64,000 bases of DNA from Streptomyces sp. WZ-12 (GTDB lineage Bacteria > Actinomycetota > Actinomycetes > Streptomycetales > Streptomycetaceae), in contig NZ_CP118574.1 of assembly GCF_028898845.1 (NCBI RefSeq), forward strand, positions 8,853,001 through 8,917,000, written 5' to 3'. A model generated the notes under the pieces. The model did no database searches, had not been told where the DNA came from, and saw only the letters and a program-made list of their open reading frames with translations. This document shows, piece by piece, positions 33,157-40,615 of this stretch (positions are counted from its first letter, which is position 1; each line of letters starts with the position of its first letter). A program made the position numbers and the translations under genes.

Positions 33157-34048
33157 CGCCGCCGCGCCCGCCTGGTCCTGGAACCTCATCGCCGACTTCC
33201 AACAGATGTGGTCGTTCCCGTTCATGGTCAACGCCTTCCGCGCGGGGGCGATCACCGCCGTGGTGTCGGCCGTGGTCGGGTGGTTCGTGGTGCTGCGCCG
33301 GCAGACCTTCGCCGCGCACACCGTCTCCACGGTCGCCTTCCCCGGCGCGGCCGGGGCGGTCCTGCTCGGAGTCAGCGCGGTCTACGGCTACTTCGCCCTG
33401 TGCGTGGCCGCCGCACTGGTCATCGCGGCCCTGCGCGGCAGCGGCGACCGCGAGGAGTCCGCGCTCACCGGAACCGTCCAAGCCTTCCTCCTCGCCGCCG
33501 GCTTCCTCTTCATCGCCCTGTACAAAGGGCTGTTGGAGGGCCCGCAGACGATCCTGTTCGGCACGTTCCTCGGCATCACCTCGACGCAGGTGACCGTGCT
33601 GGCGGGGGCCGGCATCGGGGTGCTCGCGGTGCTGGCACTGATCGGGCGTCCCCTGCTCTTCGCGTCCCTCGACCCCCAGGTCGCCGCCGGGCGGGGAGTC
33701 CCGGTCCGCGCCCTCTCGGTACTCTTCCTCGTCCTGCTCGGCGCGGCGACCGCCGAGGCCAGCCAGATCACCGGAACCCTGCTCGTCTTCGCCCTGATGG
33801 TCATCCCCGCCGCCACCGCCCAAACCCTCACCGCCCGACCAGGATTGAGCCTCGCGCTCGCCGCGCTCCTGGCCCTCGCGGCCACCTGGCTCGGCCTGAC
33901 CGCCGCCTACTACGCGCCCTACCCGCTGGGCTTCTTCGTGACGTCGTTCGCCTTCGCCGGCTACGTCCTCGCCCGGGGCGGGCACGCGCTGCACGCGGTC
34001 CGCAGCCGCCTCAGGCCGTCCCCGCCGGCCAAGGAGGTCACGGCATGA
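33143..34048 (+). CDS. znuB: Metal ABC transporter permease, first subunit
   Basis: 301 residues from ATG 33143, with GGGAG upstream; the frame is open earlier but inside the ATPase gene. Eight or nine hydrophobic helices are visible (AGAITAVVSAVVGWFVVL, LVIAALRG, ASQITGTLLVFALMVIPAATAQ). The FVVLRRQTFAAHTVS and EASQITGTLLVFALMVIPAA segments are typical of the ABC-3 (ZnuB/TroC) permease family. The gene overlaps both neighbours, consistent with a heterodimer assembled with the next permease. Confidence 0.93.
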   Translation: MLLADAAAPAWSWNLIADFQQMWSFPFMVNAFRAGAITAVVSAVVGWFVVLRRQTFAAHTVSTVAFPGAAGAVLLGVSAVYGYFALCVAAALVIAALRGSGDREESALTGTVQAFLLAAGFLFIALYKGLLEGPQTILFGTFLGITSTQVTVLAGAGIGVLAVLALIGRPLLFASLDPQVAAGRGVPVRALSVLFLVLLGAATAEASQITGTLLVFALMVIPAATAQTLTARPGLSLALAALLALAATWLGLTAAYYAPYPLGFFVTSFAFAGYVLARGGHALHAVRSRLRPSPPAKEVTA

Positions 34049-34902
34049 CCAGTCTGCTGGCCGCCTCACCGCTGGCCCAACCCTTCTTCCTGCACGCCCT
34101 GTTGGCCGGGACCGCCATCGCCGCCGCCTCGGGGCTCGTCGGCTACTTCCTCGTCCTGCGCGCCCAGGTCTTCACCGGCGACGCCCTCAGCCACGTCGCC
34201 TTCACCGGCGCCATGGCCGCCCTCGCCTTCGGCTACGACCTCCGCCTCGGGCTGTTCGCCGCCACCGTCGCCATCGCGCTGCTCTTCGGCACTCTCGGCC
34301 GCGCGGCACGCCCCGACGACGTGGTCATAGGCAGCGTCTTCTCCTGGCTCCTGGGCCTCGGCGCCTTCTTCACCACCCTGTACACCACCTCCCGCAGCAC
34401 CACCAACGGGAACGCCGGCGTCAGCGTCCTGTTCGGCTCGATCTTCGGCATCTCCGCGAGCAGTGCAGTCGTGGCCGCCCTGGTCGCCGCCGGCATCTGC
34501 CTGACGGTGCTGCTCATCGCGCGCCCCCTGCTCTTCGCTACCCTCGACGAAGCCGTGGCCGCCGCCCGCGGCGTGCCCGTCCGGCTGCTCGGCCTCGGCT
34601 TCCTGACGATCGCGGGCGTCAGCGCCGCCGAGGCCACCCAGGCCGTCGGATCGCTGCTCCTGCTCGGTCTGTTGGCCGCCCCCGCTGGCGCCGCGATCCG
34701 GCTCACCGACCGCCCCTACCGCGCGCTCGCCCTCTCCGCCGTGCTCGCCGTACTGGAGATGTGGACGGGACTCCTCGCCGCCCACGCGCTGCCGCAGATC
34801 CCCCCGAGCTTCGCCATCATGACCGCCGCCACCGCCGTCTACTCCGCCACCTTCCTGATACGACGCCCCGTCACCCGCACCGCGGCCCCCGCGGGGGCAT
34901 GA
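34045..34902 (+). CDS. Metal ABC transporter permease, second subunit
   Basis: 285 residues from ATG 34045 (ATGA overlap with the previous stop; AAGGAGG upstream). The same ABC-3 family as its neighbour: YFLVLRAQVFTGDALSHVAFTG, VGSLLLLGLLAAPAGAAIRL. The two permeases are clearly diverged, so the importer is a heterodimer, as in Tro/Mnt/Sit-type systems. Most Zur-linked znuACB operons have one permease, so this may be a second zinc system or one of broader metal range. Confidence 0.92.
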   Translation: MTSLLAASPLAQPFFLHALLAGTAIAAASGLVGYFLVLRAQVFTGDALSHVAFTGAMAALAFGYDLRLGLFAATVAIALLFGTLGRAARPDDVVIGSVFSWLLGLGAFFTTLYTTSRSTTNGNAGVSVLFGSIFGISASSAVVAALVAAGICLTVLLIARPLLFATLDEAVAAARGVPVRLLGLGFLTIAGVSAAEATQAVGSLLLLGLLAAPAGAAIRLTDRPYRALALSAVLAVLEMWTGLLAAHALPQIPPSFAIMTAATAVYSATFLIRRPVTRTAAPAGA

Positions 34903-34927
34903 CCGAAAGCACGGTGAGAGCACGGTG

Positions 34928-35380
34928 ATGGCGAGCAACCGACCGCACACCTCCGCGCCGGCGCGTGAACTGGCCCTGATCGGCCGCCTCACCCAACAGC
35001 GCGCCGTCGTGCTGGCGGCCCTCGTGGCGGTGGAAGGCTTCGTCGGCGCCCAGGCCCTGCACAACCAACTGACCGACGACGGAACCCCGGTCGGCCTGTC
35101 CACGGTCTACCGCACCCTGACCGCCTTCGCCGACGCGGGCCGCGCCGACGTCGTCCGCGACCGCAACGGCGAACGTCTCTTCCGCTACCGTCCCGGCCCC
35201 GACCACCGCCACTACCTGATCTGCACCGAATGCGGCCTCAGCCTCGCGGTCGACTCGGAACCCGTGGAGACCTGGGCCGACAAGGTCGCCCGGACCTCCG
35301 GCTTCGCGGACGTCCGCCACACCGTCGAACTCGCCGGCCTCTGCCCGGACTGCGCACAGGGGCGGGCACGGGTGCAATGA
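34928..35380 (+). CDS. zur: Fur-family zinc uptake regulator
   Basis: 150 residues from ATG 34928 (GTG 34925 would add one). The winged helix is LTQQRAVVLAALVAVEGFVGAQALHNQL...GLSTVYRTLTAFADAG; the DNA-recognition segment TVYRTL is canonical. Metal sites: HRHYLICTECG with the first Cys pair, RHTVELAGLCPDCA with the second pair of the structural zinc. The HHxH cluster of iron Fur is reduced, favouring Zur. Last gene of the importer operon, 25 bases after the permease; it should autoregulate through the Zur boxes at 31109-31151. Confidence 0.93.
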   Translation: MASNRPHTSAPARELALIGRLTQQRAVVLAALVAVEGFVGAQALHNQLTDDGTPVGLSTVYRTLTAFADAGRADVVRDRNGERLFRYRPGPDHRHYLICTECGLSLAVDSEPVETWADKVARTSGFADVRHTVELAGLCPDCAQGRARVQ

Positions 35381-36149
35381 CAATTCCTGCCCCGCAGCCG
35401 GGTAATTCCTGGGCGTCTCCGCGCCGATCGCGTCGCCGACAACGGACCCGACGCAACGACTGACGCGCTTTGCGGAATGGGCCTTCGGGCTCAAGAACGC
35501 GTCAAGTCATCCTCAAGAGCGCAAAGATGGGGCGGGCATGGCCGCGGGGCCCCAGGAAGGTCAACCTTCGCCGTCAACTCCATGCGCTCTGTGGATCACC
35601 CGAGCTGCACATTCCTCCATCCCCGGCGATCTCTTCCGTCGTCCGGTCGCCGACCGTGCCGGTCGATCTCCCTCACCCCACGGCGTCCTGTCTCGTGCAC
35701 CAGGTGCGAAATCAACGCGTGCAAGGGCGCGTTGACCCGCGTCAACACCGCCTCCCCGCCGGCTCGGGAGGAGATCGCCCCGTTGCCGATTCCGTCGAAG
35801 CCGCAGCCCAAAACGATTCTTCGAGATTTCGTACACGAGTGCATTTATGTGTTATACGCACTCAGGCCACGGGATCACGCCGCCCCCGCTATGCTCGCTG
35901 TCGCGCAGCGAGTTGTGGCGATTACCAAACGTCGTGACTGGCTGTCGTGGTGCCGCCGATCGCACGAGGGCTAGGGCGTCCTGGGACCCGGCCCCCTGCG
36001 TGCGGAACGCCGCCGTGGAATGCGCTGCGGCCAAGCAATTGGTGAGCGCGATCCCACGGTCGTCGATCTCGTGCAGGCGGCCTTCTCGTGGTGCCTACAT
36101 CCCCCAAGTACGGCGCCCTGTCCATTCCTTTAGCACTCTGAGGAAGCCG
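35381..36149. other. Long intergenic region before the conservon
   Basis: 769 bases. Open frames on both strands lack ribosome-binding sites, domains and codon bias. The stretch from 35800 to 35870 is unusually AT-rich and holds a palindrome (listed separately). The region probably carries the conservon promoter and control sites; GAGGAAG lies just before the cvnA ATG. Confidence 0.55.
35837..35863. promoter_or_regulatory. AT-rich palindromic operator candidate
   Basis: GAGTGC (35837-35842) and GCACTC (35858-35863) flank a 15-base AT-rich centre that includes TTATAC, a -10-like sequence. The symmetry and position before the conservon operon suggest an operator over a promoter, about 290 bases ahead of cvnA. 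Confidence 0.45.
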
Positions 36150-37640
36150 ATGGTTCGTGCTGGTTCGCCCTCCGGAGGGCCGAGTCCCGCCCCCACCCCA
36201 ATATGGCTCTTGCCATCCACACTCCTGGCCGTGGGTACGTCCGTGGCGGCGTCGTTGACGCCTGCCGTGGCCCTCGTCCCGGTCATCTCGATCGGTGCCG
36301 TTGCGACGCTGGTGGTGGCCGTCGCGACCGGGAAAACGGCACGTCAAACACGTGCACTCGAAAGGCTGCGAGCGGAGAGCGCCGCGCGGGAGGCAGTTCT
36401 GAAGGGCCACCTGGCCCAACAGGAAGCCGAATCCGTACGGATGGCCAAGGAGACCCTGCCCGCGGCCCTGGCCCGCCTCCAACAAGGCGACCGGGCCGAA
36501 GAGGTGATGCAGAAGATCGTCCATGTCTCCGCCGTCAGCCCCGAGTTCGAAGCCGCGTACCGGGCGGTGCTGCGCTGCGTCCTGGAGGCCGTCGAGGTCG
36601 AGGAGGACCTGCGCGACTCCGCACAGCGGGCCTTCGTCAACATCGCGCGGCGCGTCCAGGCGATCGTCCACCAACAGTCCCAGGAACTACGGGAAATGGA
36701 GGACAAGCACGGCCATGACCCGGACGTCTTCGGTGACTTGCTGCGCCTGGACCACCGCACCGCGCTGATCGGCCGCCTCGCGGACAGCATCGCCGTACTT
36801 GGTGGGGCCAGGCCCGGCCGGCAATGGCAGCAGACCATCCCGCTGTTCAACGTGCTCCGCGGCGCGATGTCCCGGATCCTCGACTACCAGCGCGTCGATC
36901 TGCACTCCGTGGCCGAGGTCGGCATCCTCGGACGAGGGGTCGAGCCGCTGATCCACGCCCTGTCCGAACTGCTGGACAACGCCACCCGTTACTCACCGCC
37001 CCAGACCCGGGTCCATCTGACCGCGACCGAGATCCAGACCGGTGTGGCCATCGAGATGGAGGACGCCGGAATCGGCCTGACCGACGAGGCCCGCACGCGC
37101 GCCGAGCGGGCCCTGGCGCAGGACTCGCCCACCGGCCTCGACCTCGACGACCTGGGGGAGTCGCCACGACTCGGCCTGGCCGTGGTCGGCCGACTGGCCC
37201 GCACCAACAAGTTCAAGGTCTCCTTCCGGAGTTCGGCGTACGGCGGCGTCCGCGTCGTGCTGATCGTTCCGCCGGAGCTGATCACCGCGACTCCGGTGCC
37301 CGGCGGGGCCATTGCCAAGGCCACCGTCCTGCCGCCACCGCGACGTCACGGCGGTCCGATGCGCCGCTCGCCGGGGATCGAGGAGGCCATGCCGGCCATC
37401 GCTCCGCGCAGCGCCAACGGGCTCCCGCAGCGCAGGCGTCGAACCCGCGCCGTGATCCCACCCCTGCGGCAGAAGCCCGCGCCCTGCACCACCGGACCCG
37501 ACACCCCGGTGTCGGCCGGTCCGCCCGCGCAGGCCGGACTGTGGCTGGCCGCTTTCCAGGAGGGCATCTCCGGTGAGTCCCGGGTCGATTCCCCCAACCG
37601 TCCCGAAGGCCCGAGCGATGAAGAGCCCGAGACTAACTGA
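36150..37640 (+). CDS. cvnA: Conservon sensor histidine-kinase-like protein CvnA
   Basis: 496 residues from ATG 36150, with GAGGAAG four bases upstream. Two adjacent membrane helices near residues 18-60 (IWLLPSTLLAVGTSVAASL, ALVPVISIGAVATLVVAV) lead into a helical linker and a HATPase_c domain: ALSELLDNATRYSPP (N box), EMEDAGIGLTDEA (G1), and LGLAVVGRLA (G2). The usual phosphoaccepting H box is not evident, as is typical of CvnA. The tail (about 400-496) is Pro/Arg-rich and probably disordered. It heads the five-gene conservon that forms a membrane complex resembling a G-protein-coupled system. Confidence 0.93.
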   Translation: MVRAGSPSGGPSPAPTPIWLLPSTLLAVGTSVAASLTPAVALVPVISIGAVATLVVAVATGKTARQTRALERLRAESAAREAVLKGHLAQQEAESVRMAKETLPAALARLQQGDRAEEVMQKIVHVSAVSPEFEAAYRAVLRCVLEAVEVEEDLRDSAQRAFVNIARRVQAIVHQQSQELREMEDKHGHDPDVFGDLLRLDHRTALIGRLADSIAVLGGARPGRQWQQTIPLFNVLRGAMSRILDYQRVDLHSVAEVGILGRGVEPLIHALSELLDNATRYSPPQTRVHLTATEIQTGVAIEMEDAGIGLTDEARTRAERALAQDSPTGLDLDDLGESPRLGLAVVGRLARTNKFKVSFRSSAYGGVRVVLIVPPELITATPVPGGAIAKATVLPPPRRHGGPMRRSPGIEEAMPAIAPRSANGLPQRRRRTRAVIPPLRQKPAPCTTGPDTPVSAGPPAQAGLWLAAFQEGISGESRVDSPNRPEGPSDEEPETN

Positions 37641-37666
37641 GTCATTAGGTAAGGATGAGTAAGTAA

Positions 37667-38068
37667 GTGGCGACACAGCAGCGGCTCAATATGAATTGGA
37701 TGCTGGAGGGCCTGGCGTCCAGTGTTCCGCACACCCGCGATGTCGTGGTGCTGTCCTCGGACGGTTTGTGCATGGCCCAGCACGGTACGGACGAGGAAAC
37801 CGCGGATCGCCTCGCCGCGGCCTGTGCCGGTCTACAGAGCCTGTCCGCGGCCATCGCCACGGAATTCCCCAACGGCGACGGGCAGATGAAGCTGGTCGTC
37901 ATCGAGGTCAACGGCGGGTTCTTCTACCTCATGGCAGCCGGCGCCGGGGCATATCTGGCGGTGCTGGCCGATGACGACGTGGACGCCGGCCTCATGGGAC
38001 AGGGAATGCGGGACCTGGTCGCCCGGATCGGCCAACACCTCACCAGCCCGCCGCGGGCCGACCAGTAG
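37667..38068 (+). CDS. cvnB: Roadblock/LC7-domain protein CvnB
   Basis: 133 residues from GTG 37667. The Roadblock/LC7 fold is clear: NWMLEGLASSVPHTRDVVVLSSDGLCMAQHG at the start and FFYLMAAGAGAYLAVLADDD in the middle. CvnB proteins bind CvnA and the small GTPase CvnD and act in the signalling complex on the inner face of the membrane. It lies 26 bases after cvnA and 5 bases before cvnC. Confidence 0.95.
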   Translation: MATQQRLNMNWMLEGLASSVPHTRDVVVLSSDGLCMAQHGTDEETADRLAAACAGLQSLSAAIATEFPNGDGQMKLVVIEVNGGFFYLMAAGAGAYLAVLADDDVDAGLMGQGMRDLVARIGQHLTSPPRADQ

Positions 38069-38073
38069 GCCCG

Positions 38074-38445
38074 ATGAGCGACTCGAAACCAGAAGAGCAC
38101 GGGCATTGGGAAGAAGGCGGCCCCGAGCGCCTCTACGTCCTGACATCAGGCCGGAGCGTACCGGGCGAATCGGCGCCCTTGGACATGGTCACGCTGATCG
38201 TGACCCGGAACCGTGCCTCTTCGAGTATGCAGCCAGAACAGGCCGCCATCCTCCGGATATGTGACTACCCGCTGTCGATCGCCGAGATCTCCGCGTACGT
38301 CCATCTGCCGGTCAGCGTGGTCACGGTACTGCTCGCGGATCTCTTGGAGAGCGGTCATATCGAAGCCAGGGCACCGATTCCGACCGCGTCGTTGCCCGAT
38401 GTCGAAGTGTTGGAGGCGGTGATGCATGGACTGCAAAATCTCTGA
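38074..38445 (+). CDS. cvnC: DUF742 protein CvnC
   Basis: 123 residues. The DUF742 signature is visible as ERLYVLTSGRS, LIVTRNRASSSMQPEQAAILRICDYPLSIAEISAYVHLPVSVVTVLLADL, a winged-helix-like block. It is the third partner of the conservon complex. Its last 20 bases overlap the cvnD start, typical of these operons. Confidence 0.95.
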   Translation: MSDSKPEEHGHWEEGGPERLYVLTSGRSVPGESAPLDMVTLIVTRNRASSSMQPEQAAILRICDYPLSIAEISAYVHLPVSVVTVLLADLLESGHIEARAPIPTASLPDVEVLEAVMHGLQNL

Positions 38446-39049
38446 GCCCGTCGTCGGCCCCCGGAGCGAGGACATCCTGCCGGCTACGGTCTCCGCCGCG
38501 GTCAAGGTGGTGATCGTCGGCGGTTTCGGAGTGGGGAAGACCACCCTGGTCGAATCGGTCAGCGAGATTCGCCCGCTGACCACCGAGGAGACCATGACAC
38601 AGGCCGGTGTGGGGGTTGACGACCTCGCCGGAGTCGAGCGCAAGACCCAGACGACCGTGGCGATGGACTTCGGTCGGATCAGCCTGAGCAACGAAATGGT
38701 GCTGTACCTCTTCGGCACCCCGGGCCAGCAACGCTTCTGGTTCCTGTGGAACGGCCTTTTCGAGGGCGCGTTGGGCGCGGTGGTCCTGATCGACTCCCGG
38801 CGCCTGGACGACAGCTTCGACGTGGTGGGGCGGCTTGAGGAGCGCGGCCTGCCCTTCGTCGTCGCCATCAACGCCTTCCCGGACGCCCCCTCCTACCCCA
38901 TGGCCGAGCTCCGCGCGGCGATGGACCTCCCCGATGACGTACCCATGGTCGACTGCGATGCCCGCGACCGTGCCTCCAGCCGCGACGCACTACTGACCCT
39001 CGTGCACTACCTGTACACCCTCACCACCCAAGCCTCGGAGCCCCGGTGA
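38426..39049 (+). CDS. cvnD: Conservon small GTPase-like protein CvnD
   Basis: 207 residues. The P-loop GGFGVGKTT is at 32-40; the MDFGRISL and FGTPGQQRFWFLW segments match the switch II DxxGQxR-like region of MglA/Ras-like conservon GTPases; VAINAFPDAP replaces the NKxD base-specificity motif. It hydrolyses GTP and switches the complex. It overlaps cvnC (20 bases) and the P450 gene (4 bases). Confidence 0.95.
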   Translation: MDCKISEPVVGPRSEDILPATVSAAVKVVIVGGFGVGKTTLVESVSEIRPLTTEETMTQAGVGVDDLAGVERKTQTTVAMDFGRISLSNEMVLYLFGTPGQQRFWFLWNGLFEGALGAVVLIDSRRLDDSFDVVGRLEERGLPFVVAINAFPDAPSYPMAELRAAMDLPDDVPMVDCDARDRASSRDALLTLVHYLYTLTTQASEPR

Positions 39050-40515
39050 CCTCCTTTCACACCAATCAACCCAGTACGACCCCGGCATCCGGACCGCCGC
39101 CGCAGTGCCCCGCCCATGCCCGCACCGGGAACGCCGACGGCCTGGCACGGCTCTTCGGACCCGAGATCGCCGACGACGCACCGGGCTTCTTCGAACGGCT
39201 GCGGGCCCAACACGGCTCCGTGGCACCCGTCCTCGTGGACGGCGACCTGCCGGCCTGGCTCGTCCTCGGCTACCGCGAGAACCTCGAAGTGCTGCGCACC
39301 GCTTCCCGTTTCTGCCACGACTCGCGCATCTGGCACTGCTTCAAGGAAGGCCGGGTCCCGGCCGACTCACCACTCATGCCAGCCCTCGCCTGGCAGCCCG
39401 TCTGCCTCTTCATGGACGGCGAGGAGCACGAGCGGCTCCGCGTCGCGATCACCGAGAGCATGGGGCGGTTCGACCGCCGCGGCATCCGCCGCTGCGTCAC
39501 CCGGTCCGCCAACCAGCTGATCGACGACTTCATCGGCGACGGACAGGCCGACCTCGTAAGCCAGTTCGCGGTCCAACTACCCCTGCGCGTGGTGGCACAG
39601 CTCCTCGGCATGGCGGAGGAGGACGGGCCGCGGCTGGTCGAGGCGGCCCGAGACCTGCTGATGGGCACGGAGACCGCCGTCGAGAGCAACGCCTACCTGA
39701 TGAAGTCGCTGGAGCAGCTCGTCGCCACCAAACGAGCCGTGTCCGGCCCCGATTTCACCTCGTGGCTGATGGCGCACCCGGCCCACCTCACGGACGAGGA
39801 AGTAGCCCACCACCTACGGATCGTCCTTCTCGCCGCGAACGAGAACACCACCAATCTGACCGCCAACACCCTGCGGATGGTCCTCACCGACCCGCGCTTC
39901 CGGGCATCGCTGACGGGCGGCAGCATGACCCTGCCCGACGCGCTGGAACAGATGCTGTGGGACGAACCTCCGACCGCGGTGATGCCCGCGAGGTGGGCCA
40001 CCGGCGACACGGAGCTCGGCGGTCAGTCCATCAAGGAGGGGGACATGCTCCTCCTCGGCCTGGCCCCCGGCAACAGCGACCCCGCGATCCGCCCGGACCT
40101 CTCGGTCGCCATGCAAGGCAACCGCTCCCACCTCGCCTTCAGCGGCGGGCCGCACGAGTGCCCCGGCCAGGAGATCGGCCGGGCCATCATCGACACGGGC
40201 ATCGACGTCCTGCTGACGCGGTTGCCCGATATCGAACTGGCCGTTCCCGAGGGTGAGTTGAAGTGGGTGTCCCACTGGATCGCCCGCCACCTGACGGAAC
40301 TACCGGTGAAGTTCACCGCGGGCCCCGGCGTGACTCGCCCCGCGCCAGCCGGTACGTCGGGGAATGCCGAGCAGAGTGAACACGTCCTTCAGGGTCTCGC
40401 GCCCGGCGGTCCGCTCGTCGCGGGTGGGGCTCCCGGATCAACTCCCGCAGTGAGTGCGCCCGGAGTGCGTCCGTCCTGGTGGGGCCGGTTGAAGGGGTGG
40501 CTGTCAGGAAAGTAG
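39046..40515 (+). CDS. cvnE: Conservon cytochrome P450 CvnE, CYP157-like, lacking the EXXR motif
   Basis: 489 residues from GTG 39046. The heme ligand C372 is intact in HLAFSGGPHECPG, and the C-helix block EEHERLRVAI is present. The I-helix reads LLAANENTTN in place of AGHETT. Most strikingly, the K-helix, which in nearly all P450s holds E-x-x-R, reads ALEQMLWDEPP: Glu is Q302 and Arg is W305. This loss is the published hallmark of the CYP157 family found in Streptomyces conservons. An extra 65-residue tail ends RPSWWGRLKGWLSGK, possibly a membrane-touching amphipathic helix. The biochemical role is unknown. Confidence 0.93.
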   Translation: MTSFHTNQPSTTPASGPPPQCPAHARTGNADGLARLFGPEIADDAPGFFERLRAQHGSVAPVLVDGDLPAWLVLGYRENLEVLRTASRFCHDSRIWHCFKEGRVPADSPLMPALAWQPVCLFMDGEEHERLRVAITESMGRFDRRGIRRCVTRSANQLIDDFIGDGQADLVSQFAVQLPLRVVAQLLGMAEEDGPRLVEAARDLLMGTETAVESNAYLMKSLEQLVATKRAVSGPDFTSWLMAHPAHLTDEEVAHHLRIVLLAANENTTNLTANTLRMVLTDPRFRASLTGGSMTLPDALEQMLWDEPPTAVMPARWATGDTELGGQSIKEGDMLLLGLAPGNSDPAIRPDLSVAMQGNRSHLAFSGGPHECPGQEIGRAIIDTGIDVLLTRLPDIELAVPEGELKWVSHWIARHLTELPVKFTAGPGVTRPAPAGTSGNAEQSEHVLQGLAPGGPLVAGGAPGSTPAVSAPGVRPSWWGRLKGWLSGK

Positions 40516-40519
40516 CCCG

Positions 40520-40554
40520 GTGCCGAGGGGCGCGCGGCGTGCGCCCCTCGGCAC
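40520..40554 (+). terminator. Terminator of the conservon operon
   Basis: GTGCCGAGGGGCGC pairs with GCGCCCCTCGGCAC across a short GC loop, five bases after the cvnE stop; the convergent gene ends 60 bases further on and may share it. Confidence 0.85.
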
Positions 40555-40615
40555 GGTGAGGGGCGCCGTTGCTCCCGTCACCGGTGCGGCCACAGTGGTT
40601 CCGTAGGCCCGACCG

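Noticed and set aside
31237..33330. A 697-codon minus-strand open frame across the zinc importer genes
   Set aside because: It is the mirror of znuA/znuC codon bias, with low-complexity Gly/Val/Arg composition and no domain.
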